A stretch of DNA of 64,000 bases from Klebsormidium nitens (Eukaryota > Streptophyta > Klebsormidiophyceae > Klebsormidiales > Klebsormidiaceae), in the NCBI GenBank assembly GCA_000708835.1, contig DF237354.1, positions 20,328 through 84,327 on the forward strand. The letters are read 5' to 3'. The notes below the pieces were generated by a model, which saw only the letters and a program-made list of their open reading frames with translations, was not told the origin of the DNA and ran no database searches. Shown piece by piece: positions 17,001-28,999 of the stretch (position 1 is its first letter; each line of letters opens with the position of its first letter). The translations under genes and the position numbers were made by a program.

Positions 17001-19970
17001 TGTTCGCGGGCCGCGCTGTCCCGGGCGCTCCCGCATAACCCGTAGCCTTTCGTTCTGTTGCCGTTCTTCGTGCTATCTTTGAAAAGACAGTACCGCAAGC
17101 TTGCACCCATGCTATCAACATAGCTGCTGGGACTTGGTCGGTTCACTTTTGTTTTCAGCCGTCCAGCCTGTGAACAGGCAGTTCTGCATGTTCTTTGACT
17201 TGTGCTCCTTAAATTTCGGATCCTGGATTGAATAAAAGCTTCCAAGCTTGCAACCCACGTAGTAACTTAAACGAGCCCTTCCAATCTGCGTTCGCCCACA
17301 AAACGCTTTTCATTGATAGATTGCAAACAGCGGACGAATTTCAAACGATTCAAGTCATTTGGTGCTCCTCTTGTCGCGCGTTGGAGAAAAGTTTCATTCC
17401 GATCTTTCTTGGTGTTTCAAGCTCCTGCCTATTCGAAGACAGGCTCCCAGAAGTTTCTCGATGAAGATTCGACCACTTGCCTTGTAATTCTGTTGTCGCA
17501 ACATGCAGCTTTCTCGTTCCGTTGAATAGGAACTCGCGAAAGTTGCAGCTGCCAGGATCAATACGCTTCAAAGCTCAGATCGTTCATTGTTGAATGGAAA
17601 GGCGGTAAAAAGGGTCATGACGAAGGACGCCTTTGAGATTCACCGTCTCAAGAGGATTGTGGTGGGGCACCCGGAGGAGCCAGCTTCACGTCTACCTTGG
17701 TTTTATTTGCACGCCTGAATGTGGAGATTCTAAGCGACGGCTCTTGAGATCAATACATCTTTGTACGAGCTGCTATAGGACCTAGGTGTTTATTTTTCTC
17801 TCCGTGCATGGGCTCACTTAGCATCTTGAACTGCTGCTCGGACTTTTCTGGACATATGTAGATTGCCGCTTTGATTCTTTGGGATTCGACCGTCAATGGG
17901 TTTTGTACAGATGTTTCCAACCTTGTAAAAGCCCGACATGCTTGCTTTCTGCGGCAGTCAGGGCATTCTCTCCCTAAGCACAAGATCACCGCATCAGGGT
18001 GTCTCCACACTGGATAGAAGCCGACGACGATCCTCCGAGCTTCTATTTGTGTCTGTAACGTAGAATCACACATTCTGAATCTCCTAGAGCCTACTTATTC
18101 CCGTCGTGGGCGCATCCGCGCTCAGCGGAATCAGTCTGCAAACCTGAGACAGTTTCTAGGATATGCCACATGGATATTAGGTCCCACTGTGTTCGATCAA
18201 CTTATGGCACGTGGGTCTGACGGCAATCTCCTGAAGCTCTAGTTCATGGCCATGACGAGGAGATCATGACAATGGAAGTTTTTAGTGGGCTTACCTTTCA
18301 TCATCTTGGGCTCCGTCACGCGCATAGCATGTTTGTCTGCCGAGCTTCCAGGCTTAATGCAGTCGCTTCCGCCAGATGTTAACAGCTTCCGTCACTTGCT
18401 TTACGGGCTCTGTGCGACGAATCAGTACCATTTTGTTGGAGGCTCCGTCTGATTGACGCAAAGGTGGTGGCTGAGATAGCCGAGATACTGAGAAGTAGTG
18501 GCCCTCAGTCATGATGGTGTTCAATTTGATGCCGTCCATGCGCCCGAAGATGTTAATATTGCAAAGAGCAGCTCCTTTCACTTACACTTCACTTTAATCT
18601 GGATATGAGGGTTTGGCGGAAACCGAACTATCTGCTCTTGATTTTGCCTTCTTTTCAGCCTGCTTCTTCTTTCTTGAACGCTCTCTCTAAGGAAGGCGCT
18701 GGAACACGCTTGCTAGCGTTTGCGTCATGTTGACGTCTGTAGTGACGTTTCCGATGCCCAGCTGGCACGCCAGGCGCGAGTGCATATTGCGGCGACTAGA
18801 ACGCCCTTGCACGGGCCTCTTGGCAGCCGACGACAGATTTCACACAATCCTCTGGCGACGCGTTCTTCTCTGATGGTTTGTCCGTTCATTTTTACTTCGC
18901 TCATTTGCCCGCACGTTATCGTGCACCTCCACTGTATCCCACACCATTTTTGCACCCCTCTTGGTGTGCGGCTGACCTCGAGAAATCTCACCCAAGCGAT
19001 TTTCTTTCGGTGCGACAACAAGAACGAATTCTATTATACGTCTTTGCACTTGTTTGTGCCCACTACTCCGACTACGCCAAACTAAAATAGTATAAATCAA
19101 GGAAGTCAGGGACGAAGATATGCAGCTTGTCTGGCAGTGATGTACCCAGATATCGAGCACTTTCTTGCTCATAGATGTCTAGGAATTCTCATGAAGCCAC
19201 ATGGTTCAAGGGTCCGGCACGTTCTCGTCTTCCTTGGTGTGAGGTTTCGTGACCATATTGTAAGCGAATATATTCCGGCCTCCCAAAAACATCACCTACA
19301 TCTCCGAACCCATAGACTCTGTCCAAAAGCCGCTGTTTCCTTGAGCGTAGCCTACTACTCAAAAGTCTCCAAATATAGCAATTCTTTTTTCTAATTGTTC
19401 CGATTGTCATCCAATCGTGCCAGCCTTGTTGACAATGATGTACGAAGCATTCAGCGTCGTGTCTCAGTGGCTTTGCGTATGGTGATGACGTCAGCGCAGT
19501 CTTTTCGCATCACTATTCTGCTTAATCTCATCCGTCTGCTGAAAGCTATTGTCTGACTCCAGATTCGTCCTGAACACAATTGTCCGTCTTCCTGTGCTGG
19601 TATCTTGGGGGGCGAGGCTGGCTCTGAACCGGGCCCAAAATGGCTCTTTTTTGATTTCATTCCACTCCCGGGGGGCGCAGCTTAAGGATCAAAACTTTGC
19701 TTGGTCTTTGTTTATTTGCTACAAAGACTCACCTAGGTTATTGCCTGCATTTGTTAAAAGAATGCTTGCATCTTGCTCCAGGTGTTTTTGCAAACGAAGT
19801 GGAGCCAGGTCCCGCTTGACCAATGTACATATATAACGAAGGAGCGGCCTGGCAGTTTTCGAGGCAGTAGCGGGCTTGTTGTGGCCATTCCGCAAACTGC
19901 TTAAACCGGGAGCTCGTTATGTCAGACTTAAACGTTCGGCTTCGGTTCCGAGCCAAGGCGTCTAACGGCC

Positions 19971-20115
19971 GTGAATTGCGCCATCCTCGATCTGCGCGCT
20001 GATTCCTTATTAACCCAGAGCTTTTCATGAATTGTTTGGACAATGAAAGACGAAGCGCGCCGAGCGCCACTGCCGCAGGCATTTATCGTGTATTGCAGCT
20101 TGTCTGACGTTGCCA
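19971..20115 (+). repeat. Dispersed repeat, copy 1
   Basis: It shares an extended match with 30,010-30,136: GACAATGAAAGA, then a variable 6 bp, then CGCCGAGCGCC, a GCCGCAG/GCCTCAG step and CTTGTCT. Upstream homology includes an ATCTGC core. The two copies bracket the C-type tandem array. Confidence 0.55.
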
Positions 20116-22654
20116 CGCTACAAATTGCTATTGCCGCGTACTCCGGCCTTGATTTCAGGCTGGAGCGTTCGTTTACAAAATTGCGTCGTTTGGGCTCCAC
20201 TTGAAGGGTAATTGCAGCTTGGAGAGACTTTCCATTGAAGACCTTCGATGGCTCCTGGTTCAACCTGATAGGAAGCGGGCCCCGAAGCTGCCTCGGAAAG
20301 CTGACGGAAGCGTCCAAGCTTACCCCCACTTTGAGGCCACTTTTTAAAACTGAAGGGCTGCCCGGCAAACCGGAGGCGGTATGGTTATGCGCCTGCACCT
20401 GTCTTTAAGGTTCATCACGCAGAGCCGCGCAGGGCGGCCGCGTGAGTCGGCGTTCGGAAGGCTTACATGCGCGCCGACCCGCGGGCAGGGGCGGCGGCAG
20501 CACATCCGCAGTGCGCGGCCGCGGGAACGGCAAACCCGCTGGTGCAGCCAAATGGACGGCCAGAAATTTTGGAGCAATGATGCTTCACAGTGGGTCATGC
20601 AGAGCGCCGCGCCCACAATGTAGAAATAGTCCTGGACATCAAAGTCGTGAGCAATTGTCGAGCTTTGAAACGAATCGGGAAGTATCGCAAATCTTCGCTT
20701 CGATAGCCAACCACGTGCTCGCGATCGAGCGACGGCGTTAACGTCCGCGCTTTTGCTTCTTCTTGCTGACTTCATCGGTTGGACATTTTGGGTTTTCGTT
20801 CATGTCCCTTGGAATGTAAAACCCATTCCTTCAAGAGAGCTGTGTGACAGTGATGGACACAGAACTGGGTTATTTCTGAACCACATTCGTTTTTTCACCG
20901 TTACCCTCTTGACGTTGTCACGGCACGGGTCGCCATCTTAGGAGGCCGTTGGTTGATCTAAGTCGGTCTCAACCCTGTAAAATCCTTTTTTTGTGACTCA
21001 AAGACTCAACCTCTCACGAGATGTCTGTTCCTTGATCCAAGGCTCTGTTTCCTTGAACCCTTGCGATGAGTATGAGCAAGGGGACTCCTGGTCAGAAACA
21101 TTTAACGATGCATTTATCATGCAGCGCCGGCTATGATAGCTGAGTGACGAAAGTGAGAATCATAGTTTCTCAACCGTCATAAGTGTTGTACTTGATGCCA
21201 GCTTGCATTCATCAGAGATAATCGACCGAGAGCAGCTCATATTTTCCCCCCCAGCAGAAGATCAGTGGGCCCGTACCTTGACCGGTTCTCCTTTGACCTT
21301 TGGGCGCCACGTTTCAACGTCCCGTCGCCGCGCCCACGATTTTCTGTGTTTCGTCTTCAGATTTTATCATTCTTTGCGAAGTGGTACGTTTGAGAGCATA
21401 TTTGTTAGCAAAAGCGCGCCTTGAGCTTGCGGCGCGTCTTGCGAGACACGTCTAAAGGTCTACGTATCCTTCAGCAAAGTGAATGACGACTGTCTAAAAG
21501 AAACTGCAGGTACTCCAAGTACTCCGTCTACATCAAACAGGTAAGGCTGGTCTGTTGAGAAGATACGCACGGTAAAGAGCTGTGTGGGTGCACGTTTTAG
21601 ATTGCAAGCGAGTGGCTATGTGTTCATTGGCAAGGACGGTGCTGACACATGAGCAACGGATCTGCTCAGGTCCGCCTTCGACGTGATGCCAATGCGAAAG
21701 ACGTTTGTTTTTTCGGCGGTTCCTCCTGCCAAGAAGCTATATGACCCTTTCTTTCGGTTGATTAGTCACTGGAAGATCAGACTTCGTCTAGGTTATTCAA
21801 GCGGTTGCGTTCTTGGGAAGAAGGTCCTTTCACTTGGACGCTGCTTTCCTGGCTGGTCGCTCTCGGATTGCCGTTACCGTAAAGACAACTCCTACAAAAA
21901 GTCCTGTTTGGGTGCTTCACCCTTTCTTCAATTCTGGACCATGCACGTTATAGCGCGCTAAGCTCCGGATCTCAGGCGGCGGCCATCATATAATACCAGA
22001 TCGATGGGCCCCTTATAAATCGAAGGAAGGTGCCGTGCATCCTCTATCACATTGTAGTAAGTACAGACGGTCAGGTTGACAGGCGATTAAAGTTGTTCCC
22101 CTTTGATCGAGTCGGTGAGAATGTGTTGATGGGCGAGGATCGAAATCGTTGTTGGCAATGCAAGGAGAGGGCTTGCCAGAAGGCTTTTGTATCCATCCTT
22201 CGGATGCTCGATTCAACTGCACGGTCAGTTTAATGGGAGTAACATGTTTCTGAGTGGCACGTATTGATGGGAATGATTTAAGTTTGGTTTGGACCAGTTC
22301 TACATCTTCCACGGCCCTCGAGATTGCTTTACAGCCCGGCTGAAAGTTTATGAAATCCAACTTCGCGGTGACAGCATGTCTGAAGGAGAAGAGGAATTCA
22401 AGTGCAGAAAGTTTAGCGTTTAAACGTAGAGAGGGCGTTCAACAGTTCGATACGCTCTGAATGCTGGCAAGATCGAGAACAATCCGACACAGGCCGGAAT
22501 TAGAAGGCCGGAAAAACGTATGTAAGGCGGGATTCGAAACGAATTAGGCAACTGCAGAATGACCAGTCCTCTTCGTGAGGGTCTTCTCACGAGTGGGACG
22601 AGGTTTGTGCATGATTTGCGAGAGCATTCGCGAAAGGCTGACGTCAAAACCCGG

Positions 22655-22702
22655 AGATTCTGAGCCCATGTTCTCAGAGCTTCCTTTTCACAGTCAGCGG
22701 TC
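22655..22702 (-). repeat. Array-associated segment, inverted copy outside the array
   Basis: Read on the minus strand it has GACCGCTGACTGTGA, then GAAGCTCTGAG and GGGCTCA, matching plus-strand copies at about 31,905-31,980 and 50,640-50,710. It shows that some array modules also occur outside the tandem block and in the other orientation. Confidence 0.55.
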
Positions 22703-23499
22703 AGCATGTGGCGTCTCGGTTCCAGGTCACCCAAGAATCGACGAAGAGGCTTCGCGGGCGGCAACCTTGATGTGAAAGGTAGGAAAGACGGAGCGCAGGC
22801 GCATGCCAGAGTCGTGGCACAATTCGCCGCGCGTCCCGCAAATTCAGAGATGGCATGTACACCAGTCGCCAAGAAGGCACCAGAAAGCGCTTCGCATCTC
22901 GATTCTGTCTCAATGAGATTGAAAGAAGTCAGCTTTCGGGCGGATAGACTGCTCGATGTCTACGAAGATGCACAGCGCACCATCTTGGCACAAGAACGAT
23001 GGTCAACTGCTGACAAAAAGTGACAGGGATGACAGCGAACAAATTTTTGAGACATATGATTGTTTGCTATATGATACGAGAGTTGAAATCAGAATGATTG
23101 TCCAAAGTGGACGAACAGAGAGGAAGTTTTTGGAATGGTGTTAAATGAATTGCCGATAAGAAGATGTTCTATGAATGTATGAGAGATCTGGGACGTACGA
23201 GGGGAGTCAGACCATGATGCTCGAGGTCCAGGCCGGCATTGCTGCAAGCGATTTGATTCGCTGTCGCTCACTCATGTACCTTCCCCATATTTGTTCCGAA
23301 ATCAAAGATAACGGTTGCAATGATGGAAGTAACGTGAAGATCGTGCCAATCGTGGCAGTTATTGAACATGCAGCATTACCGGCCACCCTCAAATCACAAT
23401 TGGCTCCGCCCCGTCGAAGCTGGCTACGCTCTTGAAGCGGGTCAGCCAAGAAGCATGGGATGAGGCATTACCAAAGGCTCCCCGTCCGCACACTCGCCT

Positions 23500-23930
23500 C
23501 ACACGCAGCACGGCCGCGCACAAACTTTCTTCTGCCGCACGCGGGCGCGGTCTGCCAGGTCTTTGAGCGGGTCGCGGCCGCGCCGGCGCGCGCCTTTGCC
23601 GCCCCGAGCTGTGTTTGGAAGCAAGCTCTAGTGCGCGCGCGCGCGCTTATGGCCGCGGATGCCGCCCCCCATTATGTCTCAGCCCTGGAAGGGCCGGCTA
23701 GTAAGCCACTAAGTTCGGCGCGCCAGCTGCCCCGCGGCGGCCTCAAACCCGTCGGGTTCTTAACGGCGGCCGGAACGGGGCACCTTGTAAAATCAGTACG
23801 CGCAGGCCTGTGGTTTCAAGGCGGGCGCGCGAAGCAACCGTGACCGGCACGTTAGGCGAAAAGGATGGCCATGCTGGTGCGCGCTCAGGGCGCACTTACG
23901 ACGAAAAGTCGTGTCGTGGGCGGCCGCGGC
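23500..23930 (+). repeat. GC-rich block C1
   Basis: Follows the N core. It contains an alternating CG tract near 23,632-23,646, the CACCTTGTAAAATCA line and a 3' GGTGCGCGCTCAGGGCGC segment shared with the other blocks. Long open frames here reflect low stop frequency in GC-rich DNA. Confidence 0.7.
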
Positions 23931-24721
23931 AAGCTCAAAACTTGTCTGAAAGCATGCAAGTGCTAAACGCCAGAAGAGACTACGGCCAGTCTCCTTTGAG
24001 AAGTGCGCATTCTGATACAGTGCGGACACCGTGGAAGTATTACGGTTTTAATACAATCCACCCAACATTTTGCCACCGTTTCGTTTATTTCCGGGATCTT
24101 CGTTACTTGCAAAAGCCGCCGACCGCATTTTGCGCTTGGCATGCTCTGGTCATTTTCATCCACTCTCGTTCTTGAAGGTTCATCAACATCTGTATCCGAG
24201 AATGAAAGTTGAAGAGCGATGAAAAGGACATTCTGGGCATTCGTAATTACCCAGATGTATCCGACTGTCGAAAAGAACTTTCGCACTGTTCATCAAATCA
24301 CCTCAGAGCAAATCTTTCTGCTTAGAAGCACCTACAATTCAACCTGACGGTAGTGATAAGGGCCCTGCTCGCTTCCCTGAACTTCCGCAAAGGCCGGAAG
24401 TGGTAAATTCGACGGGAGTCTTGAAGCCGTTACCAGCCAAGTCTTCAGATTGCTTGCTTCGGCGGGGATACCGTCAACGAACTTTCATTGGACAAATCAT
24501 TTAAAGTCCGGTCCGTTTGTGCTGGTCGTACGATGACTATATATGCGCAATGAGAAAATCTGCGCACGACCCGTTCGAACTCCCGGATCTGCCAGTCCGA
24601 GACCTCTGCTTCTAACCTTCACGGGAAACCACTGGTTTCGTCGCCGTAGCTCTCCTGCCCAACGATTCTTGATCTCACTTTCTTCTTTGGACTTCCACCG
24701 GGCTGTCTGGCCCACACCAAA

Positions 24722-24744
24722 GCCTGCCTGCCTGCCTGCCTGCC
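24722..24744. repeat. (GCCT)n microsatellite
   Basis: Nearly six perfect tetranucleotide units, located between the first and second C-type units. Confidence 0.9.
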
Positions 24745-25169
24745 CCAGTTTGAGACCGGTTCATAGCAAAGAGGAAACGGTCGGAGCCCTTAATTTCAAA
24801 CAGTTCCTGCTCCTGCAATCTGGTTGTGAAGCCGAGGTCTTGGTGAATCGTACAGAATAACCGAGCCGCCCTCTCCACGTTGAACTAAACGCCAGTCTTT
24901 CTGAACCTGATCTCTAATCTTCTCCTACGAACATGCTTTCGGCGCCGCATACCAATGTCGCACGCTGTAACTTTACTATATTCTCTTCCCAGTCAAAGAT
25001 AACGGTGGCAATGATGAAGGCCGGATCAAGGCTGTGCCAATTGTGGCAGCTGTTGAAAATCATCATCAGCCACGTAACTTAAATAACAATCGTCTGCGCC
25101 TCGTCGAAGCTGACCGCGTCCTTATAAAGCGGGCCAATTAAGAAAGTTCGGAACAAGGCATGACTAAAG

Positions 25170-25640
25170 GCTCTCCGACCGCAATCTCCGCAATGCCTAC
25201 GCGGCATGGCTGCGCAGACTCGTTCTTCTGCCGCGCGCGATTGCGGGACTTCTGATCTTTGGATCGTCGCCGCCCCACGCTGTGTTTCGTCACCAAGCTG
25301 TCGCGCGCGCGCGCGCACTTGAGGCCGCGGATGCGGCCCGCCATATTGGCTCGACCGTGATACGGCCGGCCGGAAAGCCACGCGACTAAGGCAGGCTGCG
25401 CCGGCTGCCCCGCGGGGGTTGCAAATCCGTCGGTGTGTCAACGGCACCGGATCGACCGGATCGAACGGTGCACCTTCTACATGATGCGCGCGCGCGCTGA
25501 AGCATCCCTGTCAGTCGAAGGCGGGGGCGAGAAACAATTAGACGAGGACTGATTCTGGCCATGCTGGTGCGCGCACAGGGCGCGCTTACGACGAGGAGTC
25601 GCGGGAGGCCGACGCGAAGGCCCAAAAGTTGTTTCGACGC
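25170..25640 (+). repeat. GC-rich block C2
   Basis: Homologous to C1 and C4. It has a pure alternating CG tract of about 16 bp near 25,303 and another near 25,486-25,497. The 3' part GGTGCGCGCACAGGGCGC and ACGACGA is conserved. Confidence 0.7.
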
Positions 25641-26954
25641 AGCGTTGTGCACGTCAAAAGAGCTTCCGGTCAATCGCCTTTGCAATTAAGGGTCTCTCAT
25701 AGAGAACATCTTGGAAGGTTTACGTTTGGCAAAACAGTCCCACGTGCACGCTTTCACGCTTTTAGCTTCCGGGACGATCATTGTTTACCACTAGGACCCC
25801 TGACCTGATCTTGCGCTTGCTTTGGTAATTTTGTTCCGTTCCTGTTTCCGACGGTTCATTGATGTAGAAAACCGGTTTTTATACTGGAAGAGCAATGACA
25901 ATGACATTCTGGGCAATCTCATGACCACCCAGATTCCTCCCGTTGTTGAAGGAGCCAGATTGGTGCGCCCCGTTCAACACGTTACTCTTAGGTTTTCTGG
26001 ACTGAAGAGCACTTATAGGCGGACGGTCGTGATGACGTCACTCCTCGCTTACTTGGGTTCCGCGAAGGCCGGAAGTGGATAGTTTCGGGCAGTCGTGAAG
26101 CCGTTGCCAACCAAGTCTTCACATTCAGTGCTCGCCTCAGCGGGGATGCCGTCAACGTACTTTCCAAGGGCTTTGAACCAATTTCAGATTCGGTCCGTTT
26201 GGGCTGGCCGCACGATAGTCGTGCACATTGAGAGGATCTGCGCACGATCCGTTCTAGAGTTGCCAGTCCGAGACCTCTGCTTCTATCCACATGTTTCGTC
26301 GTTGTAGCTCTCCTACTCCTACACTAGCTCCCCTCTTCCTTCTTTAGGCTTTCCTGAATTATCACCAGGCGATCTGGCCCGCACCAGACCCGGAGTCTTC
26401 TCACGCCCCCTCGTTGCCCGCTCTTTTCTTGGAATGTACAGACTCCCGCTCCCCAAACCGTCCACTCTTATCTTAGAGCGCCCACCAGAACATCTTCATG
26501 TTGGCTGCCCTCTTGACTCTTTCCCCGTGATGGAGGCGTACTACATATGCTGCTGAGTGCTCCTCAAGCCTACTTGCGTCGCGGCCGCGTCGCGCTCCTT
26601 GGACTTTTCCAGATCTACGGCTTGCGTGCACCTTCCGTTCGGTCCACTCTAGTCGTTCCGTTCCGCTCGCTGCTATTCCAGATTGAAGTCTATGCCTTGC
26701 ACCATGTCATGATCAGGCCTCCTCCCTTAATGTGCTCTGTGGTTTAGGTAAAGTACAGGGCGTTTGCGGACATCGAAAAACAATAATCCGGCAGTGATGG
26801 CAAAGATGTTGTTGGGCAGCGCGACTATTGCGACTACCAACAGAATTCCTTCTTTGCATTTTGCATCTGATGAGCCAGATCCGTAGGCCCCATCAATGAT
26901 TAATTGCCCTCAGGTACTTTTCAAATGCTCATCTTGCGCTTGGAAGGATCCGAA

Positions 26955-27080
26955 AAAAAGGCACTTTAGGCGATGAGCCATGCTGGTGCGCACAGAGGGC
27001 GCCTTTACGACGAAGAGTTGCGGGCAGCCGGAGCCAAGGCTCAATATCTGCTTCATCGCAGCCTCAGGCTCCTGTACGCC
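26955..27080 (+). repeat. Truncated GC-rich block C3
   Basis: Only the 3' third of the block is present, starting GCCATGCTGGTGCGCACA and followed by TTACGACGAAGAGTTGCGGGC. The usual upstream N core and CG tracts are missing or unrecognisable, so this unit is partly deleted. Confidence 0.6.
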
Positions 27081-28089
27081 AAAACAAAGTGCGGCCAACG
27101 GACTCTGAAAAGTGCATACCATGATACAGTGCGAGCAGTATGGAAGTTCTACGGTTGAGAAACGATCCCGCATGCACTTTGCTATCGATTCCTTTAGTTT
27201 CCGGGATGTCCGTTACTCAGCAAGACCGCTGACGTACCTGACCTTGCGCTTTTTCCTAGTGAACGTTTTGTTTCTTTCCGTGCCCAAAGATTCATTGACA
27301 GGGATATCAAACCAATCGGAGAGCAATGACAAGGACAGTCCCAGCGATCTCGTGACTGCCCACATCCCTTCGACTGTAGAAAGAGCTAGAGTGGTGCGCA
27401 CCGTTTATCGTATTGCGTCAAAGCACGCGTCTTTGGGGCTAGGAGCAATTACAGTCCAACCGGACAATGGTGATGTGCGCTATCCGCTTTCTGGGCTTGC
27501 GCCAAGACCGGAAGTATGATGTTTTCGGCAGCTGTCGTGAAGCCGTTACACTTATTACACCCAACCTGTTACACCCGTTACACCACATGCTTTACCTCGT
27601 TCCACCTCTGAAAAGACCTTGACGAAGAGGACTGATTTGAATCTGCAGCCGCCTTCTGATTTGAATCTTTTTCCAATACGTTTTTCCGGCCTTCCGATTT
27701 CGGCCTGTGACGGTAGTGTCATAAAGTGCCAGCTTTTGGAGCTTGCAGAATAACCCAGACGCACTCTCTTCGTCGAACGAAACGCTGATCTTTCTGCTTG
27801 AGTTCTACTCTTCTCCATTGAACGTGCTGTCGACGCATACCGTTAAAGCACAGTGTAACTTTCTTATGTTCTGTACATATCAAACATCAACGGTGGCAAT
27901 GATGAAAGCCTTCAAGGCCGTGCCAATTTTGGCAGTGGTTGACGTAGCATCATGACCAGCCAAATCTAAGACAAAATCAGCTCCGCCCCGTCAAAGCGGG
28001 TCGCGCTCTTAGAAGCGGGCCAGTCAAGCAGCATGGGATACGGCATGACAGAAAAGTTTCCGACCGAATTATTCTCGCCTCGGCTGACA

Positions 28090-28500
28090 TATATTGCATG
28101 CGCGTCCGACTCGGTCTTTCGCCGCGCGCGGGCGCGGTCTGGTCTTCGTGCGCGTCGCGGCCGCGCCGCCGCCCACGCTCCCGGGTTGGCACCAAGCTGT
28201 CGTGCGCATGCGCGCGCTTAAGTTCGCAAATGCGGCCGCCATCATAGCTCTACCCTGTGAGCCACTGCAAGGCCGGCGCGCGCGGGATGCCCCGGCGGCG
28301 GCTGCAAATTTAAGTTTATTATGTCAACGGCGGCCGGAACAGCGCACCTTGTAAAATCACGCGCGCTCGCGCTGGAGCATCCCTGTCAGCCAAAGGGGCG
28401 CGCGCGAAGCAACCATGACCGCCACTTCACGCGAGGAGGCTGGCCACGCTGGTGTGCGCACACACGTCAAAAAAGTTGCGGGCGGTCGCGGCCACTCGAA
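28090..28500 (+). repeat. GC-rich block C4
   Basis: A complete block with CACCTTGTAAAATCA, CG tracts and GCGCGAAGCAACCATGACCG, matching C1. The unit is interrupted downstream by the foldback insertion at 28,577. Confidence 0.7.
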
Positions 28501-28576
28501 ACTTGTTTCAACGCACCTTCCTACACGCCAGAACCGTTTACGAGCAATAGCATTTGCAAAGTGCGTATCAAGTCAT

Positions 28577-28999
28577 TGTTAGAAGTATTTGCGCACTGCC
28601 ACTCGGGCCACTGGCGCCAGTGTGGCCNNNNNNNNNNNNNNNNNNNNNNNNNNNNNNNNNNNNNNNNNNNNNNNNNNNNNNNNNNNNNNNNNNNNNNNNN
28701 NNNNNNNNNNNNNNNNNNNNNNNNNNNNNNNNNNNNNNNNNNNNNNNNNNNNNNNNNNNNNNNNNNNNNNNNNNNNNNNNNNNNNNNNNNNNNNNNNNNN
28801 NNNNNNNNNNNNNNNNNNNNNNNNNNNACGCCACCTCTGGGCAACCCTTTTGCGCAGCCAGCCGCAATACTCTCTCGTTCCTGCCGGGATTCGAACCCAG
28901 TCCGGTCACCGCATTTTTGTTAGAAGTATTTGCGCACTGCCACTCGGGCCACACTGGCGCCAGTGTGGCCCGAGTGGCAGTGCGCAACTACTTCTAACA
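28577..28999 (-). mobile_element. Foldback element with tRNA-like internal promoter boxes
   Basis: The element starts TGTTAGAAGTA and ends TACTTCTAACA, and is flanked by a 5-bp direct repeat GTCAT (28,572-28,576 and 29,000-29,004). The right end, 28,918-28,999, is an 82-bp near-perfect palindrome centred on GGCGCC. The left end, 28,577-28,627, is the same palindrome lacking 2 bp and cut by the gap. On the minus strand TGGCCCGAGTGG (28,951-28,940) resembles a tRNA A box, and GGTTCGAATCC (28,897-28,887) is a good B box at tRNA-like spacing. The T-stem CTGGG/CCCGG pairs, but there is no anticodon arm or matching acceptor stem, so it is not a functional tRNA. It could be a tRNA-derived SINE caught in an inverted pair, or a foldback/MITE. 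The true internal length is unknown. Confidence 0.7.
28628..28827. other. Assembly gap (200 N)
   Basis: Exactly 200 undetermined bases, a standard placeholder length. The gap begins inside the left palindrome of the foldback element, a structure known to defeat sequencing and assembly. Confidence 0.98.

Larger units (their letters stand above)
12466..23290. other. About 10.8 kb with no supported gene
   Basis: After the reductase 3' UTR this stretch has balanced base composition and only short open frames on both strands without conserved motifs or consistent splice signals. It holds a hexanucleotide microsatellite (13,984-14,030), one copy of a dispersed repeat (19,971-20,115), a lone GC-rich patch (about 20,380-20,560) resembling the array blocks, and an inverted copy of an array-associated segment (22,655-22,702). 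Heavily decayed retroelement sequence is possible, but I could not name a domain. Confidence 0.5.

Noticed and set aside
28870-28975. Functional tRNA gene on the minus strand
   Set aside because: A and B boxes and a T arm are present, but there is no anticodon stem-loop and no paired acceptor stem. I describe it as tRNA-like sequence inside a foldback element.
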